From NCBI RefSeq assembly GCF_002088275.1, contig NZ_AQQS01000042.1, positions 1 to 51,206 of the forward strand: a DNA stretch of 51,206 bases, read 5' to 3'. Under the pieces are notes generated by a model, which saw only the letters and a program-made list of their open reading frames with translations, was not told where the DNA came from and did not search any database. Below are positions 19,487 through 28,694 of the stretch, piece by piece. Every line of letters starts with the position of its first letter. Positions within the stretch are counted from its first letter, which is position 1. Source of the DNA: Aurantimonas sp. 22II-16-19i (GTDB taxonomy: Bacteria; Pseudomonadota; Alphaproteobacteria; Rhizobiales; Rhizobiaceae). Position numbers and translations under genes: made by a program.

Positions 19487-22036
19487 TCAGGCGTTGAGGG
19501 CCGGCTCGCGCGAGCCGTTGCCGGCGGGGTCGTGAGCGGCAGCCGAGGCATCTTTGGAAACGCGCGGGATGTCGATGACGAAGCTCGTGCCGCCGCCGAG
19601 CGCGCTGACGGTCTCGATCGATCCGCCGAGGGTGGCGGTGACGAGGTTGTGGACGATGTGCAGGCCGAGCCCGGTGGATCCGGACGCGCGGCCGGTGGTG
19701 AAGAACGGGTCGAAGATGCGGGCGAGATTGCCGGCCGCGATGCCGCGCCCGTCGTCGGAGAAGACGATCTCGACGCGGTCCGGCCCCTTGCCGCGCACCC
19801 GGACCTCGATGCGGCCGGTCTCGCCCTCCTCGAAGGCGTGGGCATAGGCGTTGGTCAGGAGGTTGGTCAGCACCTGGGACAGGGCGCCGGGATAGGAGAC
19901 CATGGCGATTCCGCCCTCGCAGTCGATCTCCAGCTCGTGTCCGGCGCGCCGGCGCATCGGCCCGAGGCTGCGGAAGAGATCCTCGATGAACTCGTCCATC
20001 CGGAAGGCCCGCCGCTCGCCGCTGGCCTGATCGGCCGCCACCTGCTTGAAGCTGACGACGAGGCCGGCGGCGCGCGACAGATTGGCGTCGACGAGGGCCG
20101 TGCCTTCGCCGGTGCGCTCGATGAAGTCGTCGAAGGCCTGCCGGGTGACCTTGCCCTCGCTGGTCGCCCGGCGGAACTTCTCGGTCTCCTGGCGCATCAC
20201 GGTCGAGGTGGTCAGAGCGACGCCGAGGGGCGTGTTGATCTCGTGGGCGACGCCGGCGACGAGCTGGCCGAGGGAGGCGAGCTTCTCGCTCTGGATGAGG
20301 TCCCTCTGGGTCCGCTTGAGTTCCGCGAGCGCCCGGTCGGTCTCGTCCTTGGCGAGCAGCAGCGCCGCCTCGCGCTTGGTGAGCTCGTCGAGGAAATGAT
20401 TGGTCGCCCGCGTCATCCGGCCGATCTCGTCGGTGCGCTGAGCTTCCGGCAGGGGGCCGAGGGTGGGATCGGCCGCCCGCACCAGCATGCCCTGCTCGAG
20501 ACGCTTCAGCGGCAGGGTGATCGAGCGTGCGACCCCGAGACCGAAGGCCATCGCGACGAGGAGGCAGAGGACGGCGCTGACGATCAGGATCCGACGCGCC
20601 GCAGTACCGATGTCGTCGGCGTTCGTCGACAGGGACGAGTTGAGGTTGGAGACCTCGAAGACGATGCCGGTCGAGGCGACCGCCATGCGCCGCAGGATGG
20701 CGTTCTGGGCGGCCAGCCCGTCATGGGCGGCAGCGAGTTCGCGCCGCCAGGAATCCAGCGCGTCGAGCATCTCGGACTGGACGATCGGCGAGATCGGCAG
20801 TCCGGCGATCGCCTCGCGCAGGCTGGTGTTGCGCTCGATCATCCGGGCAATCTCGTCGCTGTCGCGCAGGCGCATGGCTTCGCGGGTCTTCTCGCCGAGC
20901 CGGATCGTCTCGACGGTGATGTCCTGCGCCCGCTCCTCCGTCGTCTGGGCTGCCACCGCATTGTCGAGGAGGCCGGCGAAGGACTCCTCGGCGGCCCTGA
21001 CGGCGCTGCCGTCGATCTTCAGGGAGCGGCTGAGGGATGTCAGCAGCCGCTCGGGCCAGCCATCGGCGCGAAAGCCGGCGAGTTCGGCCTCGAATTGCGC
21101 GATCTGCGATGCCCGTCCCGCGGCCCGAAAGGCGGTGCGCAGGCCGTCGGCGGCATTGGCGAGGCGGGCGGCGGCAAGGCTGTCCTCGCTGGCCGCGACG
21201 CCGGTGGCCGAACTGCCGGAAATCGGCTGTTGCGCGCCGGCCTGGCCGGCGGTTGCGGCTTGGCCCGGCGTCGGTTCCGGCAGGGACTGCGGAGATGGCG
21301 GGCGGGCGTTCGAGGCAGCCGCCGGGTTGGCTCTCAGGCGGCGCAGCCAGCTGTCGATGACCGCTCCGCGCATGGCGATCACTGCCGAGGTCAGATCGAG
21401 CGCCTCGCGCATCGCCCGGTCGCTCTGGCGCAATTGCGCCACGACGCCGGCATTGGCCGCCTGCTGGCGGCCGCTCGCCTCCTGCGCCAGGGCGATCAAC
21501 CGGTCGAGGCGGGCGCTCATCGCCTGCCTGCGGGCGTCGTTCTGCTCGATGGCGATCTGCAGCTCGCCCATCGCCCGGCGAAAGCGCTCCAGCGAGCCGA
21601 TCGTCGCGGTCACCGCATCGCTGACGTCGCCGTCGCTGGTTTCGGTGCCGATCTCGGACAGGCCCGCGGTCGCCGCCCCGATATTGGCCATGAAGGCGCC
21701 GAGAGGGGTGTCGCGGCTGGACGGATCGGCGGCGATGAAATCGTCCCGGGCGCTCATCGCCGAGACCACGTTGCGGAAGACGGCGGAGACGGTGAGGGCG
21801 CCGCGGCGCGCCTCGTCGGCCCGGTCGAACAGGACGATGGAGCCGACGCCGAGCAGCACCGCGAGGACGATCGGCATCGCACCGACGAGGAAGACCCTGC
21901 GGGTGATCGAGAGCCGGAAGATGCCGCCGCCCTTTCCCGATGACGCAATGTCGAAGGGCGCCGGCAAGGGCTCGCGTGGGAGGGTCAGGTCGTGATGCAC
22001 CACCGCCGCCCCGGCGCGAACGCCACCGACGCGCAC
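19487..22036 (-). CDS. Membrane sensor histidine kinase (HPK4-like)
   Basis: An 849-residue two-component kinase. TM1 lies about 48-70, a large, mostly helical sensor region of about 410 residues follows, TM2 is about 485-508, then HAMP, a coiled coil, and the kinase core. The phosphoacceptor is His598 in VAGVAHEINTPLG; the N box is LTNLLTNAYAHAF, with SDDGRGI, FDPFFTT and STGLGLHIV downstream. The H box HEINTPLG is typical of HPK4 kinases. The exact start is uncertain: GTG at 22036 gives the longest form and an in-frame GTG about 12 codons later is possible. It lies between an OmpR-type regulator and a solute-binding protein gene. A Pro/Gln/Ala-rich spacer (about 245-285) lies within the sensor. 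Confidence 0.9.
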   Translation of the reverse strand: MRVGGVRAGAAVVHHDLTLPREPLPAPFDIASSGKGGGIFRLSITRRVFLVGAMPIVLAVLLGVGSIVLFDRADEARRGALTVSAVFRNVVSAMSARDDFIAADPSSRDTPLGAFMANIGAATAGLSEIGTETSDGDVSDAVTATIGSLERFRRAMGELQIAIEQNDARRQAMSARLDRLIALAQEASGRQQAANAGVVAQLRQSDRAMREALDLTSAVIAMRGAVIDSWLRRLRANPAAASNARPPSPQSLPEPTPGQAATAGQAGAQQPISGSSATGVAASEDSLAAARLANAADGLRTAFRAAGRASQIAQFEAELAGFRADGWPERLLTSLSRSLKIDGSAVRAAEESFAGLLDNAVAAQTTEERAQDITVETIRLGEKTREAMRLRDSDEIARMIERNTSLREAIAGLPISPIVQSEMLDALDSWRRELAAAHDGLAAQNAILRRMAVASTGIVFEVSNLNSSLSTNADDIGTAARRILIVSAVLCLLVAMAFGLGVARSITLPLKRLEQGMLVRAADPTLGPLPEAQRTDEIGRMTRATNHFLDELTKREAALLLAKDETDRALAELKRTQRDLIQSEKLASLGQLVAGVAHEINTPLGVALTTSTVMRQETEKFRRATSEGKVTRQAFDDFIERTGEGTALVDANLSRAAGLVVSFKQVAADQASGERRAFRMDEFIEDLFRSLGPMRRRAGHELEIDCEGGIAMVSYPGALSQVLTNLLTNAYAHAFEEGETGRIEVRVRGKGPDRVEIVFSDDGRGIAAGNLARIFDPFFTTGRASGSTGLGLHIVHNLVTATLGGSIETVSALGGGTSFVIDIPRVSKDASAAAHDPAGNGSREPALNA

Positions 22037-22286
22037 GGCGCAAGCCGCCGACCCGCGTGAAAACGAACGGTGATCATCCTATCGATTCAGCCGTGCTCGT
22101 AAAGCCGAATGCCGCGAAGATCCGGATCCGTCCCGGTCGTCATGGCACATCCCGCCTCATAGGCGATCCGTGTTTCGTCAGCGTTTCTTCGGGGTTTCGT
22201 CGCCGCGGCCAAATCGGGCCAGGCGGCGCCGGGCGCCGGGGAAAGCCTTGGTGCCGCAAGCTGTTGTCGGGCCGGAGGCGTGCCGT

Positions 22287-23009
22287 TCAGTCCGGCGAGA
22301 ACATGTAGCCGGCGCCGCGCACGGTGCGGATCACCGTCGGCCGCGCCGGATCGGGCTCGATCTTCTTGCGGATGCGGGTGATCCGAACGTCGACGGCGCG
22401 GTCGAAGGGCTCGGAGTCCCTGGCGCTGGCGAGATCCAGCAGCCGTTCGCGCGACAGCACCCGGCGCGGGTTCTCGGCGAAGGCCTTGAGCAGCGAGAAC
22501 TCGCTGTGCACCAGCGGCTGCTCGTCGCCGTCGTCGCTCCGCAGCGACTGGGCGTCGAGATCGAGCCACTTGGTTCCGAAACGGATCTCGCGGCGCGGCT
22601 GGGCCGGCTCGTCGGCGCGGGCGGCCGGCTTGCCGCCGGCGCGCCGCATCACCGAGCGGATGCGCGCGAGGAGCTCGCGCAGCTCGCAGGGCTTGGCGAG
22701 ATAGTCGTCGGCCCCGAGTTCGAGCCCGACGACCCGGTCGACCAGGCTCGCCGTCGCCGTCAGCATGATCACCGGCACGTCGGTGACCGCCTTGAGGCTG
22801 CGCACGATCGACAGCCCGTCCTCGCCCGGCATGTTGAGGTCGAGGAGGATCAGGTCCGGCCGCTCGATCGCCATCTGTTCGCGCATCCGGGCGCCATCCT
22901 CGAGCAGCCGCACGCAGAAGCCGTGCATGACGAGATAGTCGCCGATGAGTTCTCGCGTCTCGGCCTCGTCGTCGACGACGAAGATCCGGGGTTCTGCCAT
23001 GGCGGTCAT
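22287..23009 (-). CDS. OmpR/PhoB-family response regulator
   Basis: A 240-residue DNA-binding regulator. The receiver has the acidic pair VVDDE, the phosphoacceptor Asp57 in LILLDLNMPGEDG, the switch Thr in PVIMLTATA and Lys in YLAKP. A linker (about 125-145) leads to the winged-helix domain (SEFSLLKAFAENPRRVLSRERLL, DVRITRIRKKIEPDP, IRTVRGAGYMF). The ATG at 23009 overlaps the stop of the upstream kinase gene (ATGA) and has GGAG upstream, so it is coupled to that kinase. The following 250 nt before the next kinase are free of genes. Confidence 0.94.
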   Translation of the reverse strand: MTAMAEPRIFVVDDEAETRELIGDYLVMHGFCVRLLEDGARMREQMAIERPDLILLDLNMPGEDGLSIVRSLKAVTDVPVIMLTATASLVDRVVGLELGADDYLAKPCELRELLARIRSVMRRAGGKPAARADEPAQPRREIRFGTKWLDLDAQSLRSDDGDEQPLVHSEFSLLKAFAENPRRVLSRERLLDLASARDSEPFDRAVDVRITRIRKKIEPDPARPTVIRTVRGAGYMFSPD

Positions 23010-24733
23010 CGGGGCTCCAGAACCGGCAGGAGAATCGCGAAGGAGGCGCCGCCCAAGGGTCCGCTCTCCTCGACGACGATCTCCCCGTGATGCAGCTCGA
23101 CGATCTTGCGCACGATCGACAGGCCGAGGCCGGTCGAGCTTTCGCCCGCCGTCGGCTGGGCCGAGAGCCGCTGGAACCGGCCGAACAGGCGGACGATGTC
23201 CTGCTGGTTGAGGCCGGGCCCGGAATCGGAGACCGTCACCTTGGCTTGGTTGCCGTGGCGCGCCGCCTCGACCCGGATCTCGCCACCGACCGGGGCGTAT
23301 TTCATCGCGTTGCTGACGAGATTGTCGATCGCCTCGGCGAGCCGGTCCGGGTCGCCCTCGACCTCGAGGGGCGCGTCGGCGGCGACGGTCAGGGTCTGCC
23401 GCTTGTTCTCGGCGAGGGCGCGGCTGAGTTCGGCGGTCGCCGCGGTGATCGCGGACAGGTCGACGGGGCTCCGCTCGACGGTGATGTCGAGGGCGTCGGC
23501 AAGGGCGTCGGCGATCGACATGTCGACGATCCGGGTCATGCGCTCGGCGGAATTCCTGATGTGGCCCACCTGCTTGGCGAAGCGCTCGCGCATCGCCTCG
23601 TCCAGCTGCTCCATCATGCTGGTCATCATCTCGCTGCGCCCGAGGATCACCGCGATGGGATTCTTCAGGTCGTGGGCGATGGTGCCGAGGATCTCGTTCT
23701 TGAAGGCGTTCACCCGCTTCAACTGCGCCCCTTGCGCGTTCAGCCGCTCGTTGGCGTTGGCCAGCTCCAGCGTCCGCCGGGCCACCCGCGCCTCGAGTTC
23801 CTCGTTGGCGATCCGCAATTCGTCGTAGAGCCGGGCATTGTCGAAGGCGATGGCGAGCTTGGCGGAGAACACCGACACCAGCGAGGCCTGGGTCTCGGTG
23901 AGTTCGCTGGCCGTCGCCAGCGCCACCAGGATCTCGGCGCCGCTGCCGGTCTTGACGAACAGGCAGACGAGACCGTCGTGCCGGACCGGGCGGCCGATCT
24001 CCACCGTCGCGGCGGCGGCGAACAGCTCGCTCCGGTCGATCCCGGTCTCCTCCGGCCTCTCGAACTTGCCGAGGCCGGCGAGCACCATCGGATCGGCGCC
24101 ATTGGTCTCGCGCATGATCAGGATGCCGTCGGTCTCGATCTCCAGAAGCGCGCTGATCTGGATCAACACGCCATGCGCCAGGGTCTTCAGGGACCGGTCG
24201 TCGAACAGCGACGCCGAGGCCGCGACGATCATTTCGAGGCCGACGCGGGTGTCGTCGAGCCGCTTCAGCTGGTCGTAGCCGCGCAGCGCCGCCGTCAGGG
24301 TGGTGAACAGGCGGTCGGCGGTGAGCTCGGTCTTGGCCTTGTAGTCGTTGATGTCGTAGTCGACGACGACCTGCCGCTCGGGCGCCTGGCCCGGCTGGCC
24401 GGTGCGCAGGATGATCCGCACGAGGTCGTTCTTCAGCTCCTCGCGGATCGCCTTGGCGAGCTTCAGCCCGGCATCGTCGCTCTCCATGACGACGTCGAGG
24501 AGGACGACCGCGGTGTCGGGATGGGCCTTGAGCAGCTTAAGCCCCTCGCGCGCCGAGCGGGCGCCGATGATCTCGAGGCTCCAGCCATGCAGCGCAAAGT
24601 GCCGCAGCGCGAATCGCGTGCCCTCGTGGACCGCCTCGTCGTCGTCGATGACCGCAAGCTTCCAGCCCGGCCGGGAGGAAGGCTCCTCGACGGTCTCGTC
24701 CGGTTCGGCGAACTCCAGGAAATCACTCGTCAT
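23006..24733 (-). CDS. Hybrid sensor: receiver-DUF3369-histidine kinase
   Basis: A 575-residue soluble kinase with reversed architecture: N-terminal receiver (about 25-140, Asp80 in AVVLLDVVM), DUF3369 (about 145-310), a coiled coil (about 310-345), then HisKA with His354 in TIAHDLKNP and a HATPase domain with NLVSNAMKYAP, SDSGPGL and STGLGLSIV. No membrane segment is seen, so it acts in the cytoplasm. It probably relays to the coupled OmpR-type regulator, whose start overlaps its stop. No good Shine-Dalgarno is seen before the ATG at 24733. The gene begins the four-gene minus-strand unit. Confidence 0.92.
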   Translation of the reverse strand: MTSDFLEFAEPDETVEEPSSRPGWKLAVIDDDEAVHEGTRFALRHFALHGWSLEIIGARSAREGLKLLKAHPDTAVVLLDVVMESDDAGLKLAKAIREELKNDLVRIILRTGQPGQAPERQVVVDYDINDYKAKTELTADRLFTTLTAALRGYDQLKRLDDTRVGLEMIVAASASLFDDRSLKTLAHGVLIQISALLEIETDGILIMRETNGADPMVLAGLGKFERPEETGIDRSELFAAAATVEIGRPVRHDGLVCLFVKTGSGAEILVALATASELTETQASLVSVFSAKLAIAFDNARLYDELRIANEELEARVARRTLELANANERLNAQGAQLKRVNAFKNEILGTIAHDLKNPIAVILGRSEMMTSMMEQLDEAMRERFAKQVGHIRNSAERMTRIVDMSIADALADALDITVERSPVDLSAITAATAELSRALAENKRQTLTVAADAPLEVEGDPDRLAEAIDNLVSNAMKYAPVGGEIRVEAARHGNQAKVTVSDSGPGLNQQDIVRLFGRFQRLSAQPTAGESSTGLGLSIVRKIVELHHGEIVVEESGPLGGASFAILLPVLEPR

Positions 24734-24912
24734 TGTTGCGTCGGCCGTCGTCTAGCCCGTTCAGCTGGTCGATGGAATCCGTTCCTTCGGCGCATGGACA
24801 TCCTTCATCATACCCGAGCGTAAGATCAGGGACCAGCAGTTCCGGTTGCAAATCCCTGCCGGCCTGGGCGTTGCGCGGCCGGCGGGGCTCCGATCCTCGC
24901 ATGGCGCTCGCC

Positions 24913-25221
24913 TCAACGCTTGGCCGGGCGGCCCCGCGAGGCGAATTCCCGGGCCATGTCCGCCTGGCGGCGCGCGCGCTCGCCGGCCGGCAGCCGCGAG
25001 CCGCCGGCAAACCCGCCGAGACCGAGGTCGGCGAGGATGCCGGGATCGATGTCCTCGATGTTCTGGAGGCGCCGGCGGGAGGGGCCGAGGAGGGCACGGG
25101 CAAGCGCGGTGGCGAGGGCGGTGGCGGGGCGCCGGCGAAGCGGCGCGGCGACGGGCCTCGACGCCGCGACGGGCGGGCAGGGGGGCAGGCAGGCGGAAAG
25201 GGGTTCGCAAAACGACGTCAT
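24913..25221 (-). CDS. Small hypothetical protein with DUF1127-like segment
   Basis: A 102-residue protein. The N-terminal 60 residues are rich in Pro, Ala and Arg. The middle RRRLQNIEDIDPGILADLGL resembles DUF1127, a short Arg-rich alphaproteobacterial motif of the form RRL..L(D/E)D..LADIGL, and the end ADMAREFASRGRPAKR is basic. The ATG at 25221 has no clear ribosome-binding site; an in-frame TTG at 25233 is possible. It lies alone, 179 nt upstream of the kinase gene on the same strand. It may be a real small regulatory protein or a chance frame in GC-rich DNA. Confidence 0.45.
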   Translation of the reverse strand: MTSFCEPLSACLPPCPPVAASRPVAAPLRRRPATALATALARALLGPSRRRLQNIEDIDPGILADLGLGGFAGGSRLPAGERARRQADMAREFASRGRPAKR

Positions 25222-25361
25222 GGCGGTATCCAATGTGTGGCAGCCCCGGTGGTGATCGCGATCAGGGCAGACGGCGCGAGCCGGTTCGAGGTTCGAGGGG
25301 CGGTGCGGCGACGGCTTGCGCCGCCGGCGTCCCGGAAGCCGGCACCGTCGCTGGAACGGAG

Positions 25362-25407
25362 CCGGCCTTGCGACGGCCCGGCCTTGCGGCAGCGCCGGCC
25401 TTGCGAC
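25362..25407 (+). repeat. Three short direct repeats, 16-17 bp period
   Basis: The core CGGCCTTGCG occurs three times, starting at 25363, 25379 and 25396, with the longer form CCGGCCTTGCGAC at the two outer copies. It lies in the gene-poor stretch before the deacetylase-like gene. Confidence 0.6.
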
Positions 25408-25520
25408 ATTGGAAAACCCAGAGCCGGCTCGGCGTCGCCCGGCGGCGGAACACCAACGAGGGAGACGGCGGCCGGGTATTCCAGCGATCGCGCGGGAGCG
25501 ACCGGTCCGTCACCGAAACG

Positions 25521-26330
25521 ATGCAGTCATTCGACCTTCTCGACGAGGAACTCGACCAGTGGGCGGCCGCCGGCCGGGCGGCCTCGCTGTGGTGGCGGGA
25601 CGACGACGCGGCGGCCGCGACGCCGCAGCTCGCCCGGCTGGTCGGCGCGGCGCGGCGCCACCGTTTGCCGATCGCCATCGCCGCGGTGCCGGCGGCGATG
25701 ACGGCCGATCTCGTCGGGGCGCTGGCCGCTCCCGGCATCACGGTGCTGCAGCACGGCTACGCCCACACCAATCATGCCGGCCCCGGCAGGCGCGCCGTCG
25801 AATGCGGCGGCGAGCGGCCGCTCGAGACGGTGCTCGCCGAGCTCGGCGACGGCATGCGCATCCTGATGCGGACCTTCGGTGCGAGTTTCCTGCCCTTCCT
25901 GGTGCCGCCGTGGAACCGCATCGACCCGGCGGTGGCGGCGGCCCTGCCGCAACAGGGCTATCTCGGCCTGTCGGGCTTCGGGCCCCGGCATTATCAGGGA
26001 CCGGGCGGCGAGGGCTCCACAGAGGACGCGCCGCTCGTCCTGCCGCCGCGCCTCGCCGCGATCAACGCCCATCTCGACCTTCTGACCTGGAAGGGCGGAC
26101 CGGCCTTCGCCGGGGCCGAGAAGCTGATCCGGCTCCTGGCCGAGCGGCTTCGCGATCGCCGGCTGGGCCTGACCGATCCGGACGAGCCGCTCGGCATCCT
26201 GACCCACCATCTCGACCACGACGAGGCGACCTGGTCGTTCCTCGAGCGGCTGCTCGGCCGGGTCGGCGCGCATCCGGCCATCCGCTTCCTGCCGATCACG
26301 ACGCTCCTCACCGAGAGCCCGGTGCGCTGA
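25521..26330 (+). CDS. Polysaccharide deacetylase-like (NodB-fold) protein
   Basis: A 269-residue protein with NodB-type features: an acidic WWRDDDA motif near residues 23-30, an H.{3}H-like HGYAHTNH (about 78-85) where NodB enzymes bind metal, a PPWNRID segment (about 130), and a C-terminal THHLDHDE (about 233). Such enzymes remove acetyl groups from polysaccharides; no signal peptide is seen, so a cytosolic sugar or lipid-linked glycan is more likely than a secreted polymer. The next gene starts 2 nt after its stop. The nearby glycosyltransferases suggest a shared glycan pathway. Confidence 0.75.
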   Translation: MQSFDLLDEELDQWAAAGRAASLWWRDDDAAAATPQLARLVGAARRHRLPIAIAAVPAAMTADLVGALAAPGITVLQHGYAHTNHAGPGRRAVECGGERPLETVLAELGDGMRILMRTFGASFLPFLVPPWNRIDPAVAAALPQQGYLGLSGFGPRHYQGPGGEGSTEDAPLVLPPRLAAINAHLDLLTWKGGPAFAGAEKLIRLLAERLRDRRLGLTDPDEPLGILTHHLDHDEATWSFLERLLGRVGAHPAIRFLPITTLLTESPVR

Positions 26331-26332
26331 CG

Positions 26333-27334
26333 ATGGCGGCGCGGGTCCGGCCGGCCGGAGAGGGCGACGTCGATGCGGTGGCGGCGCTGCTGCACGAGAA
26401 GATGAACCGCCGCATCCCGGCCGAGACCTGGCGGCTGCTGCTCGACTATCCCTGGCGCCCCGAGGGGAGCGAGCGGGGCTGGCTGGTCGAGGATGCCGGC
26501 CGGATCGTCGGCTTCATGGGCACGATCTATTCGGACCGCCCGACGGCCGCCGGAACCCGCCGCTTCTGCGACCTTTCCTCCTGGTACCTGATGGCCGACT
26601 ATCGCGGCACCGGCGTCGGCGACGAGCTGCTGCGATCCGGCATGGCCAAGCCCGGCGTCACCTACCAGACGATGACCGCGCGCCGCGCCACCGGCCGCAA
26701 GATCCGGGCGCTCGGCTTTTCCGTCCTCGACGACACCCGCAGCCTCTTCCGGCCGGGCCACCACGGGGGCAACGGCGGGGGACATCCCGGCGGCAATGGC
26801 GTCGGCAGCAGCGGGGGGCGGGAGAACGGCGCCGACCTGAAGCTGATCCGCGACCCGGCCGAGATCCGGGAACGGCTTTCGGCGGCCGAACGGCAGATGC
26901 TCGACGATCACCACGCCCTCGACATCCATCATGCCGTCATCATACCCGGCGGCGCGGATGGCGCGGGCCCGGCCCGCCTCGCCGGTGCGCAAGGCCCGCC
27001 GCACGAGGCGGTGCGCCGGAGTGGCGGTGGTGGCGGTGGCACCTGGCTGGTCTGGCAGAGGAAGCTGAAGGGCGACGCCGTCGCCTATCACGAGGTGCTG
27101 CACGCCTCGAATGCCGATTTCCTCTCGGCCAATGCGGCCGAGATCGCCGCTCTGGTCACGGTCGGCGAGAAGGCGGTGCTGGCGATCGACACGCGGATGA
27201 TGAACGCGGGCGACGATCCGGGCGAGGTCGAGACCATCCCGCTGCCGCGCTGGTACCGCTCGCCCGACGTCGCCCCGCGCGACGTCGGTCATCTCTATTC
27301 GGAAGTGCTGCTCCTCGACCAGAAGCTGCCTTGA
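26333..27334 (+). CDS. GNAT-family acetyltransferase-like protein
   Basis: A 333-residue protein beginning with a GNAT fold: VRPAGEGDVDAVAALL, then IVGFMGTIYS and the acetyl-CoA-site-like YRGTGVGDELL (about 95-105). The second half is less clear and contains two Gly-rich stretches (about 142-165 and 225-235) that look like flexible inserts, so it may hold a second degenerate domain. The gene is nearly fused in spacing to the deacetylase-like gene, which suggests a pair that swaps acyl groups on a glycan. Substrate unknown. Confidence 0.7.
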   Translation: MAARVRPAGEGDVDAVAALLHEKMNRRIPAETWRLLLDYPWRPEGSERGWLVEDAGRIVGFMGTIYSDRPTAAGTRRFCDLSSWYLMADYRGTGVGDELLRSGMAKPGVTYQTMTARRATGRKIRALGFSVLDDTRSLFRPGHHGGNGGGHPGGNGVGSSGGRENGADLKLIRDPAEIRERLSAAERQMLDDHHALDIHHAVIIPGGADGAGPARLAGAQGPPHEAVRRSGGGGGGTWLVWQRKLKGDAVAYHEVLHASNADFLSANAAEIAALVTVGEKAVLAIDTRMMNAGDDPGEVETIPLPRWYRSPDVAPRDVGHLYSEVLLLDQKLP

Positions 27335-27371
27335 TCCGAGCGGCCCGGGCGGCTGCACGGCGCCATCCCGC

Positions 27372-28694
27372 TCACGCCAGCGCCACCAGCCCCAGCGGCT
27401 CGGCGACGCCGGCGACGCGCCGGGCGGGAAGATGGGTCACCCGGCATTCGGGGCGAAACCCTTGCAGGATCGCAGCCTCCAGCGTCGCGGCCGTGGTCAG
27501 CGCCGCCGTCCCCTCGGCCTTGTTGTGCTTCTCGAGCTTGGCGGCGAGGTTCACCGCCTCGCCGATCACCGTATATTCGAGCCGCGCCGTGTCGCCGAGG
27601 GCGGCGAAGATCACCGGTCCCGCCGTCACCGCCCCGTTCAGCGACAGGCGCAGGCCCGTCTCGCCGCTGTGCTCGTCGGTCCAGCGGGTGGCCGTCTCGA
27701 CGATCTCGCCGAGCGCCTTCAGGGCGTCGGCGGCCGGCGTCTCGCTCGCTCGCGCGGCGCCGAAGGTCGCCAGCATGCCGTCGCCGAGATATTTGTCGAC
27801 GATGCCGCCGTGCTTCTCGATGATCGGCACGACGATCGCATGCAGGGAGACGAGGGCGGCGACGACGTCCTTCGGGTCCTGGCGGGCGGCAAAGGCCGAA
27901 AAGCCGCGAATGTCGAGGATCAGCATCGCGGCGTTGCGCTCGACGCCGTCGCCGGCGACGATCGCCTTGTCGGCGCCGGTGATCGCCGCTTCCACCGGCG
28001 CGGGCAGGAACCGGCGGATCTCGGCGCGTTCCATCTGCTCGCGGGCGGTGCGCAGCACGAGCTTCTGCGCCCGCGCCACGGCGATGGCGAGAATGGCCGA
28101 GACCACGACCATCACGACGATCTTGTCGACCTCGGCGCCGATCAGGATCCGGGCCCCGTCGATATATTCGACGAAGCTCCGGGTAATGGCGTCCCTGCCG
28201 TCCTGGGCGATGGCGTTGATGACCATGATCACCCAGCCCAGCGCGGCGACGAGGCCGGTCAACAGCACCCAGATCGGGTCGAAGCGCAGCGCCCTGAGCG
28301 CGATGAAGACGAAGACATAGAGGATGGTCGGCGCCTTCAGGGAGAAGGCCTGCGACTGCTCGTATTGCAGATGGAACGACCAGATCAGGGCGTAGAGGAG
28401 GGCGACGTCGACGATCAGCGAGCCGAACAGAAAACTCTTCGGCAGCGGCGCCCGGTAGGAGAAATAGAGCCGGATGAGCGTCAGGCCGAGATAGGCGGCA
28501 AGGCCGAGGGGGACGAGGCTCCTCGATATCGAATCGACCGGCTTCGGAGCGATCAGGTAGAGGGCCAGAATGAAGCCGCCGAGGGCGAACTGCACCCAGC
28601 CGGTCAGCCTCTCGCTCGCCGCGTCGAAACGCAGGATATCGGCGGCAACCTGCGGCGGCAGGGGGCCCGGCGAACGCATTGCCCAAAAGGCCAT
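27372..28694 (-). CDS. Membrane class III adenylate/guanylate cyclase
   Basis: A 440-residue cyclase. Five or six membrane helices fill about residues 30-210, then a short linker and the class III catalytic domain (about 250-435). The metal residues are Asp261 in LDIRGF and Asp305 in KYLGDG, the purine-choosing pair is Lys301 and Thr375, and Asn382 is present in VNLAAKLE, where the usual transition-state Arg is Lys386. It probably makes cAMP. The start ATG at 28694 has GGAGG eight bases upstream, better than the ATG at 28700. It lies on the opposite strand to the genes around it and converges with the GNAT gene. Confidence 0.88.
   Translation of the reverse strand: MAFWAMRSPGPLPPQVAADILRFDAASERLTGWVQFALGGFILALYLIAPKPVDSISRSLVPLGLAAYLGLTLIRLYFSYRAPLPKSFLFGSLIVDVALLYALIWSFHLQYEQSQAFSLKAPTILYVFVFIALRALRFDPIWVLLTGLVAALGWVIMVINAIAQDGRDAITRSFVEYIDGARILIGAEVDKIVVMVVVSAILAIAVARAQKLVLRTAREQMERAEIRRFLPAPVEAAITGADKAIVAGDGVERNAAMLILDIRGFSAFAARQDPKDVVAALVSLHAIVVPIIEKHGGIVDKYLGDGMLATFGAARASETPAADALKALGEIVETATRWTDEHSGETGLRLSLNGAVTAGPVIFAALGDTARLEYTVIGEAVNLAAKLEKHNKAEGTAALTTAATLEAAILQGFRPECRVTHLPARRVAGVAEPLGLVALA

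Noticed and set aside
19226-21943. A long plus-strand frame opposite the membrane kinase
   Set aside because: Low-complexity Arg/Gly/Asp translation with no motif, while the minus-strand kinase has all family boxes.
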